From Nageia nagi (Eukaryota > Pinophyta), in NCBI GenBank assembly GCA_050084985.1, contig JBITNC010000001.1, positions 156,984,001 through 157,048,000 of the forward strand: a stretch of 64,000 nt of DNA, given 5' to 3'. Positions 11,004 to 22,217 of the stretch are shown one piece after another; positions within the stretch are counted from its first letter, which is position 1; each line of letters starts with the position of its first letter. Under the pieces are notes generated by a model. That model saw nothing but the letters and a program-made list of their open reading frames with translations. It made no database searches and was not told the origin of the DNA. The translations under genes and the position numbers were made by a program.

Positions 11004-12323
11004 TTGTTTGTAAATATCATATGTGCTTTTGAACCTTGTATTTTCTTTTGCAACCTAGAGTTTATGTGGACTAGATCTAAAACTAGAGCAGCAAAAGAAG
11101 CACCAAATTTTAGAACATTGGATGCTCCTAAGAGAAATACCCTGATCAAGTCCAAGTCTTTGAATAATATTAGCACCCTAAAATCCTTTACTAAGCCAGA
11201 ACCATCCAATCTTCACACTAGAAATACCTCCCCTAAAATGGCTAATCCAGCTTAGAATATTTATCTGAAATGGGACAATGGGGTACCAATAGCCCTGGCC
11301 GTGTTGCACGACATCCCAGCAAATGTTTTCAAAACCCTTCTAGAATTTGATGCAACCTCAGAGAAAATAGCTTATGAGCATTGTGTTGATGTAGCTGGCT
11401 TAGCTAAGATTCATAATATTCAACATGAAGATGTCATGGTGAGATTACTGGCTCAGTCTTTCAAAGGAAAGGTCCTGGATTGGTACAGGGGCCTTCCTAA
11501 TGGATCTATAACCACTTGGGATCAGCTGGCAGAGCCCTTTATCTTGGAATTTAATGAATTAGGAGATCCTTTTTCTCTGTTAACATAGTTCACTTCAATC
11601 AAAAGATATGAGCAAGAAAATATCCCTAATTTCAACATTAGATTCCAAACAATTTGGATGAGAGTCCCAATGCCAGTCAGGTCTCAGTAATTTCAAGCCC
11701 TAATGTATTACCTGAGAGCTTTTCCTCTGAATCTCTCTCTACAAATCCAAAATTCTGGAGTAAATACTTTCCTGAAGGTCTACAGACAAGTAGTATATGC
11801 TGAATCCTATCTTATTACAGTTGGAAAATTGCCAAGTCGCATGCCAATGCCTTATTTTCCAGTAACCGCCCAACAGCAAATTTTGAGACCTCAAGTAATT
11901 AGTTTGGCTCCACCTCTAGCTAGTATTCCTGCCCCTGTTCAATAGTGGCCATCAACCTTGCCAGTCCCTAGAGCTCCCTTGGCCTTACCAGCCCCTCATC
12001 AGCCTAATATGAATCAAGGGGTAGCTTCATCGATGGATATTCAAGAACTCTGAAATTTGTGTAGGAATATGGCAAATCGGATTACCATTCTAAGCAGACA
12101 AAGCAATGCAAGAAGGTATCCTTATCCTGCTATAGAAAAAGCTTAGCATGTGTTAAATGAGGATGTAGGCCAAGCTTCCTCTTCCGGGTCAGCCACTAGT
12201 TTGTGTTTGGCCTGCAATGATGCTCATGAGTAGACAACATGTCCTATTTATCAATACCAAGAATATTTATCAAGAAGTGGGGGTATTCCTCCGCCTGGTG
12301 TAGCTGACGACATAAGCCGAGAT
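11004..12323 (+). pseudogene. gag of gypsy element 1 (with in-frame stops)
   Basis: One reading frame carries the whole Gag, interrupted only by stop codons (for example at 11253, 11586 and 11943). The middle part has the retrotrans_gag signature: a KVLDWYRGLP-like segment then TWDQLAEPFI.EF near 11470-11560. A proline-rich stretch follows. A zinc-knuckle-like CLAC...H....C motif lies near 12211-12243, where the residue after H-E reads as a stop in place of a likely tryptophan codon. The cysteine spacing is CX2CX3HX4C, one residue shorter than the canonical knuckle. Gag would form the virus-like particle; this copy cannot. The frame runs on without a shift into protease. Confidence 0.75.
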
Positions 12324-13190
12324 GTGAACCTGATGAATTTTGCACCAGCGGATATAGGTGTTTTTGCTATGGAAACAAGATCAGGGAAAAAACCCCTAGT
12401 CTCTGGTATTCCAGAAAGAAAAGTTGAATCCCAAAAGAGTTTCGGTTCATTGTTTCCTAAAAAGCAAGATGCAGTTCCCATTTCTAAAGAAAAGACCCTA
12501 GAAAAGGAAACAGTTTCCCAAAAATTCCCATCTCTGGAAACCAAAGCGACGCCCAAAGCTAGTGATCAAAATCTCCGAAAGTTAAGGTTCCCTTCACTCA
12601 CTAAGCATCAGAGAAAAGATGATACTCTACAGCTTCAGGAAAGATTTACTGATAGATTTAGAAATAAAATTGGCAAACCTTCGGCTATCCCAGAGTTCAA
12701 CATTATGGCGGAGCTAAAGAGAACTCCTGCAAGAGTGTCCTTGTTTGAAGCTCTAAAAATTCCTGGGCAAATTGATTTACTAAAAACATCTCTTATAGCA
12801 TTGAATGAAGGAATGGAAAGAGTGCTTAACCTTTTTGAGACATCAAAATATCCAGGGATGGGAAAGAACAAACCTTCGACTTTTTATATGACTCTAGAAA
12901 TCGAGGGATATGTACTTCATAATTGTTTGGTTGATTCTGGGGTAGCTACTACTGTGATGCCTAAAGCAGTGTGCGATGTGATGGGGTTGCCTATGACAAG
13001 AACATCCACTGGAGTACTACAACTAGATTCCACACCTGTCAAAATAGTAGGAGTGATCAAAGATGTAGTCCGGAAAATACATAAGTGTCCCTCTGTAATT
13101 ATTATTCAGGAAGTTGTAGTTGTTGAGCTACCCCCTTTGTTCGGGCTATGTCTGTCTAGAGAATTTACAGCTAAAATAGGGGTTATCTAG
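12324..13190 (+). pseudogene. Gag C-terminus/linker and aspartic protease of element 1
   Basis: A 288-residue open stretch. The first two thirds are a charged lysine/serine-rich linker. The end is a retropepsin: LVDSGVATTVMP near 12928-12963 gives the D-S-G active site (usually D-S/T-G-A), and the LPPLFGLCLSREFTAK end matches the conserved C-terminal part of plant gypsy protease. At about 13180 the frame breaks in a run of G; the next frame carries the expected continuation (AMDYTHYLIP), so one G appears to be missing. Confidence 0.75.
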
Positions 13191-13192
13191 CA

Positions 13193-13462
13193 ATGGACTA
13201 CACCCATTATTTGATCCCTTGTGGAAATAAGAGGGTAAGACTGAATAATGAGGAAATTTCTAAGTTTCACATGGAGAAAAAGGAGGAGGTTTGTGCTATC
13301 TTTAGCGAATTAGAAGAATCAAATGAATTGCTGGAAGAACTGCAAATCGAAGACCCTTGTAGTATGAGTATGCTCAACACTATCTACGACATGGAGTTTG
13401 GAAATTATTATTTAATGGAATCAGAATCTTTCATCCTGGAACTCACAAGGGAGGATTTCTGA
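13193..13462 (+). pseudogene. Protease-to-RNase H linker of element 1
   Basis: Continues the polyprotein after the single-base frameshift near 13180. The first 20 residues finish the protease domain; the rest is an acidic linker. It ends in a stop directly before the extra RNase H domain, in the same frame. Confidence 0.55.
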
Positions 13463-13471
13463 AGAAATGAA

Positions 13472-13948
13472 ATGTGGGAGATGTCTTTTGATGGGGTAAG
13501 ATCCAAAAATGGATCCGGAGCTGAGATTATCCTAACCAACCCAATTGGTAAGGTACATAGATTTTCTTTCAGACTCACCTGGTTATGTTCCAATAATGTA
13601 GCAGAATATGAAGCTCTTTGTCTTGGACTAGAACAAGCCATCAAAATGAAAATTTAGTGTTTAAGGATCAAAGGGGATTCAGAGTTGGTAGTGAAGCAGG
13701 TGACAGGTAAATGTTCAATCAAGCATCATTATTTGAAATCTTACAGGAATCGGGTGTGGGATCTGTTTGAGCATTTTGAAGCATTACATATTCAGTCTAT
13801 CCCAAGGAAATTCAACCAAGAAGCTGACACCTTAGCAAAAATGGGAGCCAGTTTTGATCCTACCAATGATTGGTTCCAGAGGAAGGGTGTCCAGCTCATT
13901 TTCAGGCCATCAGTTCTGGATAATGATTCCTTTTGGCAGGTTTTCTAG
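13472..13948 (+). pseudogene. Extra RNase H (RVT_3/aRH type) upstream of RT
   Basis: Two in-frame pieces form one RNase H fold. Visible motifs: FDGVRSKNGSGAEIIL (first Asp), NNVAEYEALCLGLE (Glu), IKGDSELVVKQV (second Asp) and FNQEADTLAKMG (last Asp). All four D-E-D-D catalytic residues are present. A TAG at 13655-13657 and a TAG at 13947 interrupt it. This is the archaeal-like second RNase H known from Tat-lineage gypsy elements, separate from the ordinary one after RT. Here it lies between protease and RT, whereas element 3 in this window has it between RNase H and integrase. It would degrade RNA in DNA-RNA hybrids during replication. Confidence 0.78.
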
Positions 13949-14386
13949 GATGAGGTTCAAATTAACCAGTTTTTATTACAACAAGCTGTATGTCATGCAG
14001 TAGGGGAAGAGGACTCTAAAGTTTTCCAGGAGCAAGACATAATTCAGCTGAACAATAATAAACTCCCTAAAGATTTGATCCCATTCGAAGGATTGTTCAA
14101 CAGGAGTGACCAGGTAAAGAGAAGAGGTATGCATATAAACCTAGATAACTATAAAGAACATGAAGTCTTTCTAGGTAAGTTATTAAAAATTGGTATATCT
14201 AATACTCTGGAATAGATTCAGGAAATTGTACAATTATGCAGAACATATGTTGATGTCATTGCTTGGTCTTATGATGATCTAAAGGTTTTTGATAAATCAG
14301 TGATACAACATACAATCGAATTGATAGATGATGCTAAATCGGTCAGACAAAAATAAAGACCAGTAAACCCTAAGATTGAAGTTGCC

Positions 14387-15277
14387 ATGAAGCAGGAGGT
14401 CCTAAAATTGTACAAGGTTGGGATAATTTATCCCGTCAAGCATTCCACTTGGGTAGCCAATCTTGTGCCTGTCCGAAAGAAAAATGGCGAGATAAGGTTG
14501 TGTGTGGATTTTTGGGGCTTAAACAGAGTATCTTTGAAAGATCACTATCCCGTACCGCCAATGGAGCAGATACTAAACACTGTAGCCGATGCTGAAAAGT
14601 TCTCTTTGATAGACGGTTTCTCCAGGTACAATCAGATTTGGGTCCATAATGAAGATCAATTTAAAATAGCTTTTACAACTAAATGGGGCACATATGCTTT
14701 TCAGAGGATGCCTTTTGGACTATCCAATGCAGGAGCTACCTTTCAGAGAGCTATGGATTATGCATTTGGAGAGCTGGTAAATAAGAGTCTATTGGTATAC
14801 CTAGATGATATTACTATTTTCTCTCATGACAGAAACATGCATGTTCAACATCTAGAGCAAGCCTTCATCAAATATAAGAGGTATGGTATATCCCTAAATC
14901 CTAAGAAGTCTATCTTCACAGTAGATGAGGGTAAATTATTGGGCCATGTCATTTCAAAAGAGGGGTGGGCTATTGATCCGGATAGAGTTAAAGCTATAAA
15001 TGACTTATCTCTCCCGTCTAATAAGAAGTCTCTGCAATCTTTTCTGGGTCAGATTAACTTTGTTAGAAGATTTATTCAGGATTTCTCAAACATTATCAAA
15101 CCTATCACCTGGATGCTAAAAAAAGATACTCCTTTTGTATGGACTGAGGAAGGTAAAGAAGCTTTTCAAAAAACCAAGGTAGCAATTACAAAAGCTCCTG
15201 TACTGAGAAATCTAGATTTTAGCAAAGAATTTATTCTGTACGTGTATGTTCAGATACTAGTGTTGCAGCCATTTTAA
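14387..15277 (+). pseudogene. Reverse transcriptase of gypsy element 1
   Basis: A 296-residue open stretch with the full RVT_1 core: LVPVRKKNGEIRLCVDF, FSLIDGFSRYNQI (first catalytic Asp), RMPFGLSNAGATFQRAMD and the YLDD box in LLVYLDDITIFS near 14795-14825. It continues through LLGHVISKEG and the connection FLGQINFVRRFI to the start of RNase H. It is preceded in the same frame by a recognisable RT N-terminus (13950-14386) with stops. A one-base shift near 15245 moves the polyprotein into another frame. Confidence 0.88.
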
Positions 15278-15747
15278 CCCAGAAGTACGAAAGGAATGAA
15301 GAATACCCAGTCACATTTTTTAGCCAGACTATGAACAGTTGTGAGGAAAAAAACACTTTCATTGAAAAATAGGTCCTAGCTATTATGAAAGCGCTCAGTA
15401 AGTTAAAACATTACATTTCTCAGAGTAGGATTTTGATTCTAACCATACACCCAGATGTTAGGTCTTATGTTATGCAGGGAGAATTGGGAGAAGGAAGACC
15501 CGGGTGGATTTCAAAAATTCTAAAATATGATGTGGAAATTCGGCCCACTAAGCTCATAAAAGGAAGAGCACTTTGTGAGCAACTTGCAAAACCTACAATA
15601 CCAAAAAAGGGGATGGTATGCTTTGTTGAACAAGAAACCCCAAAATTCGTATCCAAAGATACAACAAAGGATTGGATGGAGCAGTTAAACAAATATTTTG
15701 AGACCGAAAAATTGCCAGGAAACATGAATGCATCCCAAAGAAGGTGA
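15278..15747 (+). pseudogene. RNase H (gypsy type) of element 1
   Basis: After the frameshift the frame reads SDTSVAAILTQK, then PVTFFSQTMN and a TAG at about 15370 in the EK.VLAIMKALSKLKHYI segment. This is the standard RNase H (RT_RNaseH) following RT in gypsy elements. The first catalytic Asp is kept. The 3' part (15385-15747) leads into the linker before integrase. Confidence 0.7.
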
Positions 15748-15759
15748 TTCAAGATACAT

Positions 15760-16938
15760 GCCCAAAATTACACGAAGATAGATCAGATACTTTATAGAAG
15801 AAATCATGATGGCATTTTGTTAATATGTGTACCAGCGACAAAGTCAGCTAAGCTTATTGAAGAGTTTCATTCTGGAGGGTCTGGAGGTCATTACTTCGGA
15901 TACACTACAGTGGGCAAGATTATTCAGGCAGGATATTACTGGCCTACTATGTTCAAAGATGCTTTCGCAAAGGCACAAAATTGTGAAGAGTGTCAAAGGT
16001 ATGTAGGAAGAAAGAGAAATGTGGCATTACCATTGGAACCAATCCAAGTAGAAGAACCCTTCCAACAGTGGGGGCTGGATTTTATCGGAGTGATCAATCC
16101 GAATTCCTTTTCTGGACATAAATTCATCCTTACTACTATAGACTTTTTCACCAGATGGGTGGAAGCAAAGGCCGTAAAAGAGGAAAATCAGAAGACTATT
16201 CTATGATTTATAGAAAAGTTGATTACCAAGTATGGTATTCCCCAAATGATAATTTCGGATAATGGCTTAGCATTCGTAGGAGCTGAAGTTACTGATTTTG
16301 CTATGAGATTAGGTATCTATTAGAAAACCTCCTCAAACTATTACCCCCAGGGTAATGGTTTGGTTGAGTCTACAAATAAGAATTTGCTTTGGATCCTCAA
16401 AAGAATAGTGGAAGATAATCCTCGAACTTGGCATGAAAAGCTCAATTGGGCATTGTGGGCAGACAGGATCACAGTAAAATCAGCCATTAAAACTAGCCCA
16501 TATACATTGGTATACGGTAAAAGGGTGGTATTACCAAGTCATTCTGAGCTTTCGATTTTAAAAGTTTTGCAGGAATATGGCGAGGATTTTGAATCTCTCG
16601 AGGTTCGGATGAATGAACTGTTGCATTTAGAAGAGCTCTGGAATCAATCATATCAAGACCTTTGGAGAAGAAATGAAATAGTAAAAATATGGTTTGACGG
16701 TCGAAAATCAACTCCGGATACTTTCAGAGAAGGAGATTTAGTGTTGAAATGGGATGAAGATAGAGCTAAACCTGGGAAACACAAAAAATTTGAATCCATT
16801 TGGTCCGGACCCTATGTAGTAGGTAAATGCGTTGGGAAAAATGCCTTTGAGCTGGCAAAATTAAATGGGTGCAAATTGCCGATTTCAGTTAATGGACAGC
16901 ACCTAAAGCGATATAAGACCGCAAGCGTGGGACAATGA
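15760..16938 (+). pseudogene. Integrase of gypsy element 1
   Basis: Order: H2C2 zinc finger (GGHYFGYTTVG...CEECQR, about 15875-16000); DDE core with WGLDFIGV, IISDNGLAF and NGLVESTNK (Asp, Asp, Glu all present); then a C-terminal domain with the GPY motif in IWSGPYVVGKCV near 16797-16830. There is no chromodomain. Stops fall at 16204 and 16321. Integrase would insert the cDNA into the genome; this copy is inactive. Its position after RT confirms the Ty3/gypsy order. Confidence 0.85.
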
Positions 16939-17423
16939 TTTTTTTGAAAAGATATGATTTTGTACACATATTGTAAATAGTGTGCCGTTGCATTTATTTC
17001 AAGTTGTTGTTGTGGTTGTCAATTATTTATTAGTAACTTAGTGGTAGTTGTACTTTTGCATCGGTAGAATTGAAGTTTCCAAAAGGGGTATAGAAAATCA
17101 AATCTTGGAGTTCCTGAAAAGAATGTATAATATCAAATCGGTTATTAATGCTACTATCTGTGAGGATATTTCACGCGTTCAAAAAGATTGTGCATCAATC
17201 AGCGAAATGAGCTATAAAAGGACCAAGAGCACTACTCATCGAAAATACCTAAATTCTAGCATTCATAGAAGGCATTTGCTTACAAATTTGCAAAGCTAGT
17301 ATCTACTGCGCATTGCCAGGAGCTATGGAATATAGCAAAAGAATCCAAGTAAAGTAAAGTGCTGGTTAGGGGTGATAGAAGTGAGATAAGAAGAGTTGAT
17401 AAGCGTAGCATAAGCAAACAGAA
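16939..17423 (+). other. Spacer between pol and ORF3 of element 1
   Basis: Starts at the pol stop and ends at the first ATG of ORF3. An open stretch at 17048-17299 (83 codons) has no recognisable domain. Such spacers in retrotransposons with a third gene may hold a splice acceptor or internal promoter. None can be named here. Confidence 0.4.
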
Positions 17424-20400
17424 ATGAGCTTAGGATCATCGGCCAAGACAGCAAGGAAAATAACGGATTCCATGGAATTATTGTGGGATACTGAAATTAC
17501 AGCTCGAAATAAGAACCCCAAGGGCATAGCTGAAGGTAAGTGCCCAAACTTCAGTTTTAATCACATAGCACATTCACCGATGGGGTCGGGTCTCATGTAC
17601 TTCATTCCCCATAGATGCTTTCCTGCTCCTGAGTTGATAGAGGTTATAAGGGGGGCATTTGATCCTGCAACTAGAATTGTTAGAGACCTGCAAGGAAAGA
17701 CTATCCTAAATTTGGATTCTATTTCAGTAGCGAAGGCTTTTAATCCACCCTCCCCTATGCGTTCCCTTGTGCACATTGATTGGTATATGACACCCAGTTC
17801 CAATTTGAGAGCAAATATCACGACCTGGCTAAATAAAAATGCAGCTAGGACCGTAAAGTTTATGGAGTTCCCTGGTTTTGAGCTCTCGCTCTCCAATTTT
17901 TCTACACATATGTAATTGTTATTGTCCATGTTAGCCATAGTAGTAGGCGAAGAGACAGACAGGTATGTCTCACCATCAAAATTAGCTATCGCATACTAGA
18001 TTTCTCACCCAATCTCTCCTATAATGTATGACTGGGCTATTGCCCTTTTAGATGGAATGTCTAAACAGTTAGAAAAGATTAGTGAGGGATTTCATTTTGC
18101 GTATGTGTCACACATTGTTTGGATGATGATTCACCAAAATGCCGATGTTTTCAAGAATTTAACCTTGGTTCAGACTGGTGAAAGTGGGTCTCAGAAGCCA
18201 ATGGACAAATGGACTGAGGAGGTGAGGTCCTCAGCAGATTATTACTTCTTTGTAGAAAACATTTTGGTTCTTGCAATGAGTTTATTTACCCCCGTAGTTC
18301 TAAGATTATCAACAGCTTCCAAGCTTTACCTCCGGATGCCCCATGGAGAGACCGGGGACTGGTTCTTCACAGAGGAGGGGACTTTCATCAGGCTCTATGG
18401 GTTTTTTGGGGCTCCTTTCTTACTACTGGTTCATGTAACGGATTAGGTTTTCAGCATGGAATACGCTAGACAAATGGATTATATAGATTCTAAATATGGA
18501 GCCATAGCAAAAAAGAGGATAGTTTATGCCCTTCCTCATAAAGTGCACGACTTGGTGCTTCAAAGCAGGGGAGCAAGTGAACAATTAAAAGGTAAATTAT
18601 TGAATTTAAAATTGAAAAAACTTAGTCAATATTTGCTATATGATCCTGAGGATATCTTTGGCAAGAGGTTGAGGAGCCAACCCAATCCCCTGGGTTTTAG
18701 AGCTAAATCTAGGCCAGAGCTGCTTAATTGGTGAAACCTAGAACATGAAGGCAAGGTAATGCCCACTACCTTGATTACTAAGGATTTATTGCCGCCATGG
18801 TTGGATTTTTATAGTAGGAAAGAAAATTTTGACCCAAAAATAGATTCCATCTTAAAAAAGTCTCTGAAGACCTTAAGAGATCAAGGCTGGAGTGAGGAAA
18901 AAATAGCTGCCTTGACCTAGTACCAGATTGAATCTAGAAATCGGAATACCCCTTTAGATTCCGATTTGGATGATAAATTTGAAGAGATGTGGAGAATAGA
19001 ACATCCCACAAACATCCCTATAGATGAATGTTCGGATGATAGTGATGAGGAGAGAGAGCAGGGACATGCAGGGTCCTAAGCATCAGCTCAGGAGGAGCAA
19101 CTCGAGGAAGAAACCAGGGAAGTTTCTATAGAAATAGCAGCTAGGAGGTCTGGGAGAGTGTATACCTTGAAAAGAAAAGTCCAAAAAGAGAAGGCACCAC
19201 TCCCACCACCGCCAAAGAGAAGAAGGAAGAGCCCTACTCCATCAGGTACGCTCTCTACTCCCTCTTCCCCTGTTTCTCTTACTCCTTCTTTATCTATTTC
19301 TATCGTGCCCATTTCCATTCCAATTTCACTCCCGCAAATTCCAATAACCATTCCAGCTTCACCCATTCAATCTCTCATAACACCACCATCACCTATCCAA
19401 TGGCAAAGTTCCCTTCCCCTTACATCCAACCCACAAATTCCCCCTATCATTAGCGTCACTACAATACCATCGTCACATCCACCATCTTCGCCTCCATCAT
19501 CCTCTCCTTCATTCATTCCAGCACTTTCTACCATGAATCCATCCGGCATTAGTGTCCCTGAGCCCAGCCAAGCTAGCCCCGTGACACCAGCACAACAAAT
19601 CGTGGCCTCCTCCTCTCAGGAGTTGAGCGTCAGATCTCCATTCATTATGATATTAGGACAACAACTATCTGTGGACGGCATTATGTAGCAGTACCAACAG
19701 ATGAAATAGGGACGAGATGCATGGATGCAGAAGCAGGTTAAGAAGCTTCCAGTTTCGGATAATCCGGTAAGGCTCTGAACTTTAATGGATCCAAAGCATA
19801 AGGTGCTTGAAATGGCAATTGCCCAAGACCCACAAGAGGGGCAAAGTGATCTATCCGCTATGAACACTCGGGTAAAAATCGACACTCGAAGCATATCCCG
19901 GAGTGACAAAAATGAGCTCTTGTAAACTGTAGTAGACCTTAACATATCAAAGCTGACGAGGTTGGAGGTCAAGTACAGTAAGCTGCAAAAGGCCCATGAA
20001 GCTATGAAGCAGCAATTAGACACTCAAAAGATAAAATTGAAAGCTGCGGAAAATAATATATCAATTTTGAAGACTAGTTTAGCGGTGGCTCCTACAACAG
20101 ACATTTTGAGCCAGAAAGATGCCATCATCTCTCAGAGAGATGCTGAGATAGCTACCAGAGTAGCAAAGATTAGCAGTCTGAACGCTAATATAGTGCAACT
20201 CCAATTAAGTTTGAATGTGAATAAGGTAGACAAATTCTTTTTGTTAAATATGAAGAAAAGATTTTGGGAACTGAGGGTGCAGGAAATCAAAGATTTGATT
20301 CACCTGAGAGACCATATAGAATCATGCTTATCAGAGCTCAAAAGGCTCGAGGTTGAGGTCACTAGGTGTGAAAGTGTTTTGAATCCCCTTTTAGAACAGG

Positions 20401-20918
20401 CTAAGGAAGCAAATAAGAGGTTGAATAGTCTCTCTAATGAAAAGCTACAGTCTTATAATATTAGTGATCGAGTGGAGCTCATGTCGGTAATTGATTACCT
20501 AGTGAGGGGGAAATGGGTTTGTCAGGAGATCAAGAGTAATGTCTCGCACCGAACATAAGAAATGGAAAACCTAAAGTCAGAGATTCAGGGATTAAATGCA
20601 TCCAAAATCCTAGAGTTATGGAGAAGTGACAGCTCGCTTGTCTCTAAAGCTGAGTTTTTGAGTGGTCTATAGAGAGGGATTCAAAGCACTGATGATATTG
20701 ATACACTCTTGGTTTCATTTGATGAAACCAATTTGATAAAAAAATTTGATTCGTTGGCGAATGGCGGCTTTCACATTCAGCAATTGTTGAGAAAATATGC
20801 TCATGTGTCTTATGAAATTTTGAACACTACAGCTTTAGCCCATGCAAGGCTAAAGGATTTTTCCAGGATCCCCGCAGACTGGAGTAAGGTTCAGCAACTC
20901 TTGAGTATACAAAACTAA
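17424..20918 (+). pseudogene. ORF3 of gypsy element 1: PMD/transposase_28-like, Pro-rich, coiled-coil protein
   Basis: A single frame of 1165 codons with no frameshift but 12 internal stops (17913, 17997, 18444, 18732, 18918, 19077, 19686, 19707, 19776, 19923, 20556, 20670). The first about 440 codons form a globular domain (for example IPHRCFPAPELIEVIRGAFD and YGFFGAPFLLL). An acidic stretch near 19000-19070 is followed by a basic KRKVQKEK-PPPPKRRRK patch, a possible nuclear signal. About 140 residues of Pro/Ser/Ile-rich sequence follow (19200-19600), then a coiled coil (19962-20500). This layout resembles the additional ORFs of Tat-type gypsy elements and plant transposase_28/PMD-type proteins. 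That link is inference from layout, not a clear motif match. Function unknown. Confidence 0.65.
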
Positions 20919-21006
20919 AGTCTGATTCGTTGATTAATTCAAATAAGATTTTGGGTTCTAAAATTTCTTTATAATTGGCAAAATTTTCCCACAGATGTCG
21001 CCAAAA

Positions 21007-22212
21007 TGTATATCAATACATAATCATTACTCCAAGGTTCTTCTGAAAGTATGATCACTTCCGGAGGTGATGTAAGCTAAGCATAATCATAATGGGTTTT
21101 AAGAACCATTTTCGAAAGTAACTACGTCATTATGAAAGAAGAAAAGCCCCTCGAAGTTAATTTTGAGTAACCCGGGTCCCGGAAGAGATGACGTCAGCAA
21201 TTTTAGACCTTAACCCAAAACCGGAGCCTAGAAGCGATGAGGTCAGTAAGGAGAGATTGAATAGCCGGAGCCAGTGAGTAGAGCATTTTGAAATGTAGAG
21301 ATGAGGTCAGCAAAAAGGGTTATCAAAAATCCATAATCAGTAAAGTGAAGCATTCCAGAAGTATGAAGATGACATCATGGGGAGAGCAATGTTCATATTT
21401 TTGAATGAAATCGGGTCCCGAAAGCGATGAGGTCAGCAAAGAGAGATTGAATAGTCGAAGCCAGTAAGTAGAATATCACAGAAGATACGAGGTTGGTGAG
21501 AGGTCAGATCATAGTTATCAAGAAGCCGTATCATCTGCAATCTACCCAATTTTTGTAATATTCTACCAAGTGGCGTATATAGGTAGTATCAGTTAAAAGA
21601 AGGCTAGAATCTTGAAGCCATTTTTGTAAATGTTTCTGTTCTACAATTCTTGTAACTATTGTTACTTCAGTATAAGTAAGAAATAAACAAAGGAAAAAGG
21701 GTCGGAAGCCCTAGTATTGCTCTTTACATTTGTTCTCAAAGACCTGTAGTTTTTTATCGGTAATATGATACCATCTTGACCTTTCTTGTCTAGCACTCGT
21801 AATTGTTATTCTTAATTAGGTTACATTGTGGCAACTTGGCATGTTTCCTGAATGATAATTGCGAGCTGTTAGTATAACTGTGTCTGCATACATGGTAGAG
21901 TAAAGCTGGGAAACTATTAGAGAGTGAGAGCTTGTACTGTAGTTGCTACACTAGATTCAAACCAAGGTTTCACACCCTGTGAAAGCCCGCGCTGAACTAG
22001 TGATTCACCTTTGCTTTCTCTCTTGTTACCCTAAACCTTTTGCTTAAATTCCTCGCACTCTACTCCTTTTATTTTCTTTCCTGTTACTTCTCCTACACCC
22101 AATGTATAAGGAATCGGCCTTCTCCGGAGATCAGACTGTCACCATAGTCTGTTCTTGATTTACTTTGGTAAGGATTGTTCATGGCGCATATATTACACAA
22201 TCCTAATCAACA
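21007..22212 (+). repeat. 3' LTR of gypsy element 1
   Basis: 1206 bp, same TG...CA ends as the 5' LTR, followed by ATACC. The region just before it (CAGATGTCGCCAAAA) is not a strong polypurine tract. Confidence 0.92.
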
Positions 22213-22217
22213 ATACC

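Larger units (their letters stand above)
9705..22217 (+). mobile_element. Ty3/gypsy Tat-like LTR retrotransposon, element 1, TSD ATACC
   Basis: The complete element runs 9710-22212 (12,503 bp), with TSD ATACC at 9705-9709 and 22213-22217. The two LTRs are 1206 bp each, begin TGTATATCAATAC and end AATCAACA. Order: LTR, PBS-like site, gag, protease, extra RNase H, RT, RNase H, integrase with GPY motif, 485 bp spacer, ORF3, LTR. Integrase downstream of RT makes it gypsy; the second RNase H suggests the Tat lineage. LTRs differ at roughly 4-5% of sites by eye, mostly C/T and G/A. Gag-pol carries two frameshifts and many stops, so it is dead. It sits in a PPR pseudogene. Confidence 0.93.

Noticed and set aside
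12251-12556. 101-codon frame on minus
   Set aside because: Shadow of the gag/protease frame on plus.
19088-19549. Gly/Glu-rich open frames on minus
   Set aside because: Antisense shadow of the Pro/Ser-rich part of ORF3.
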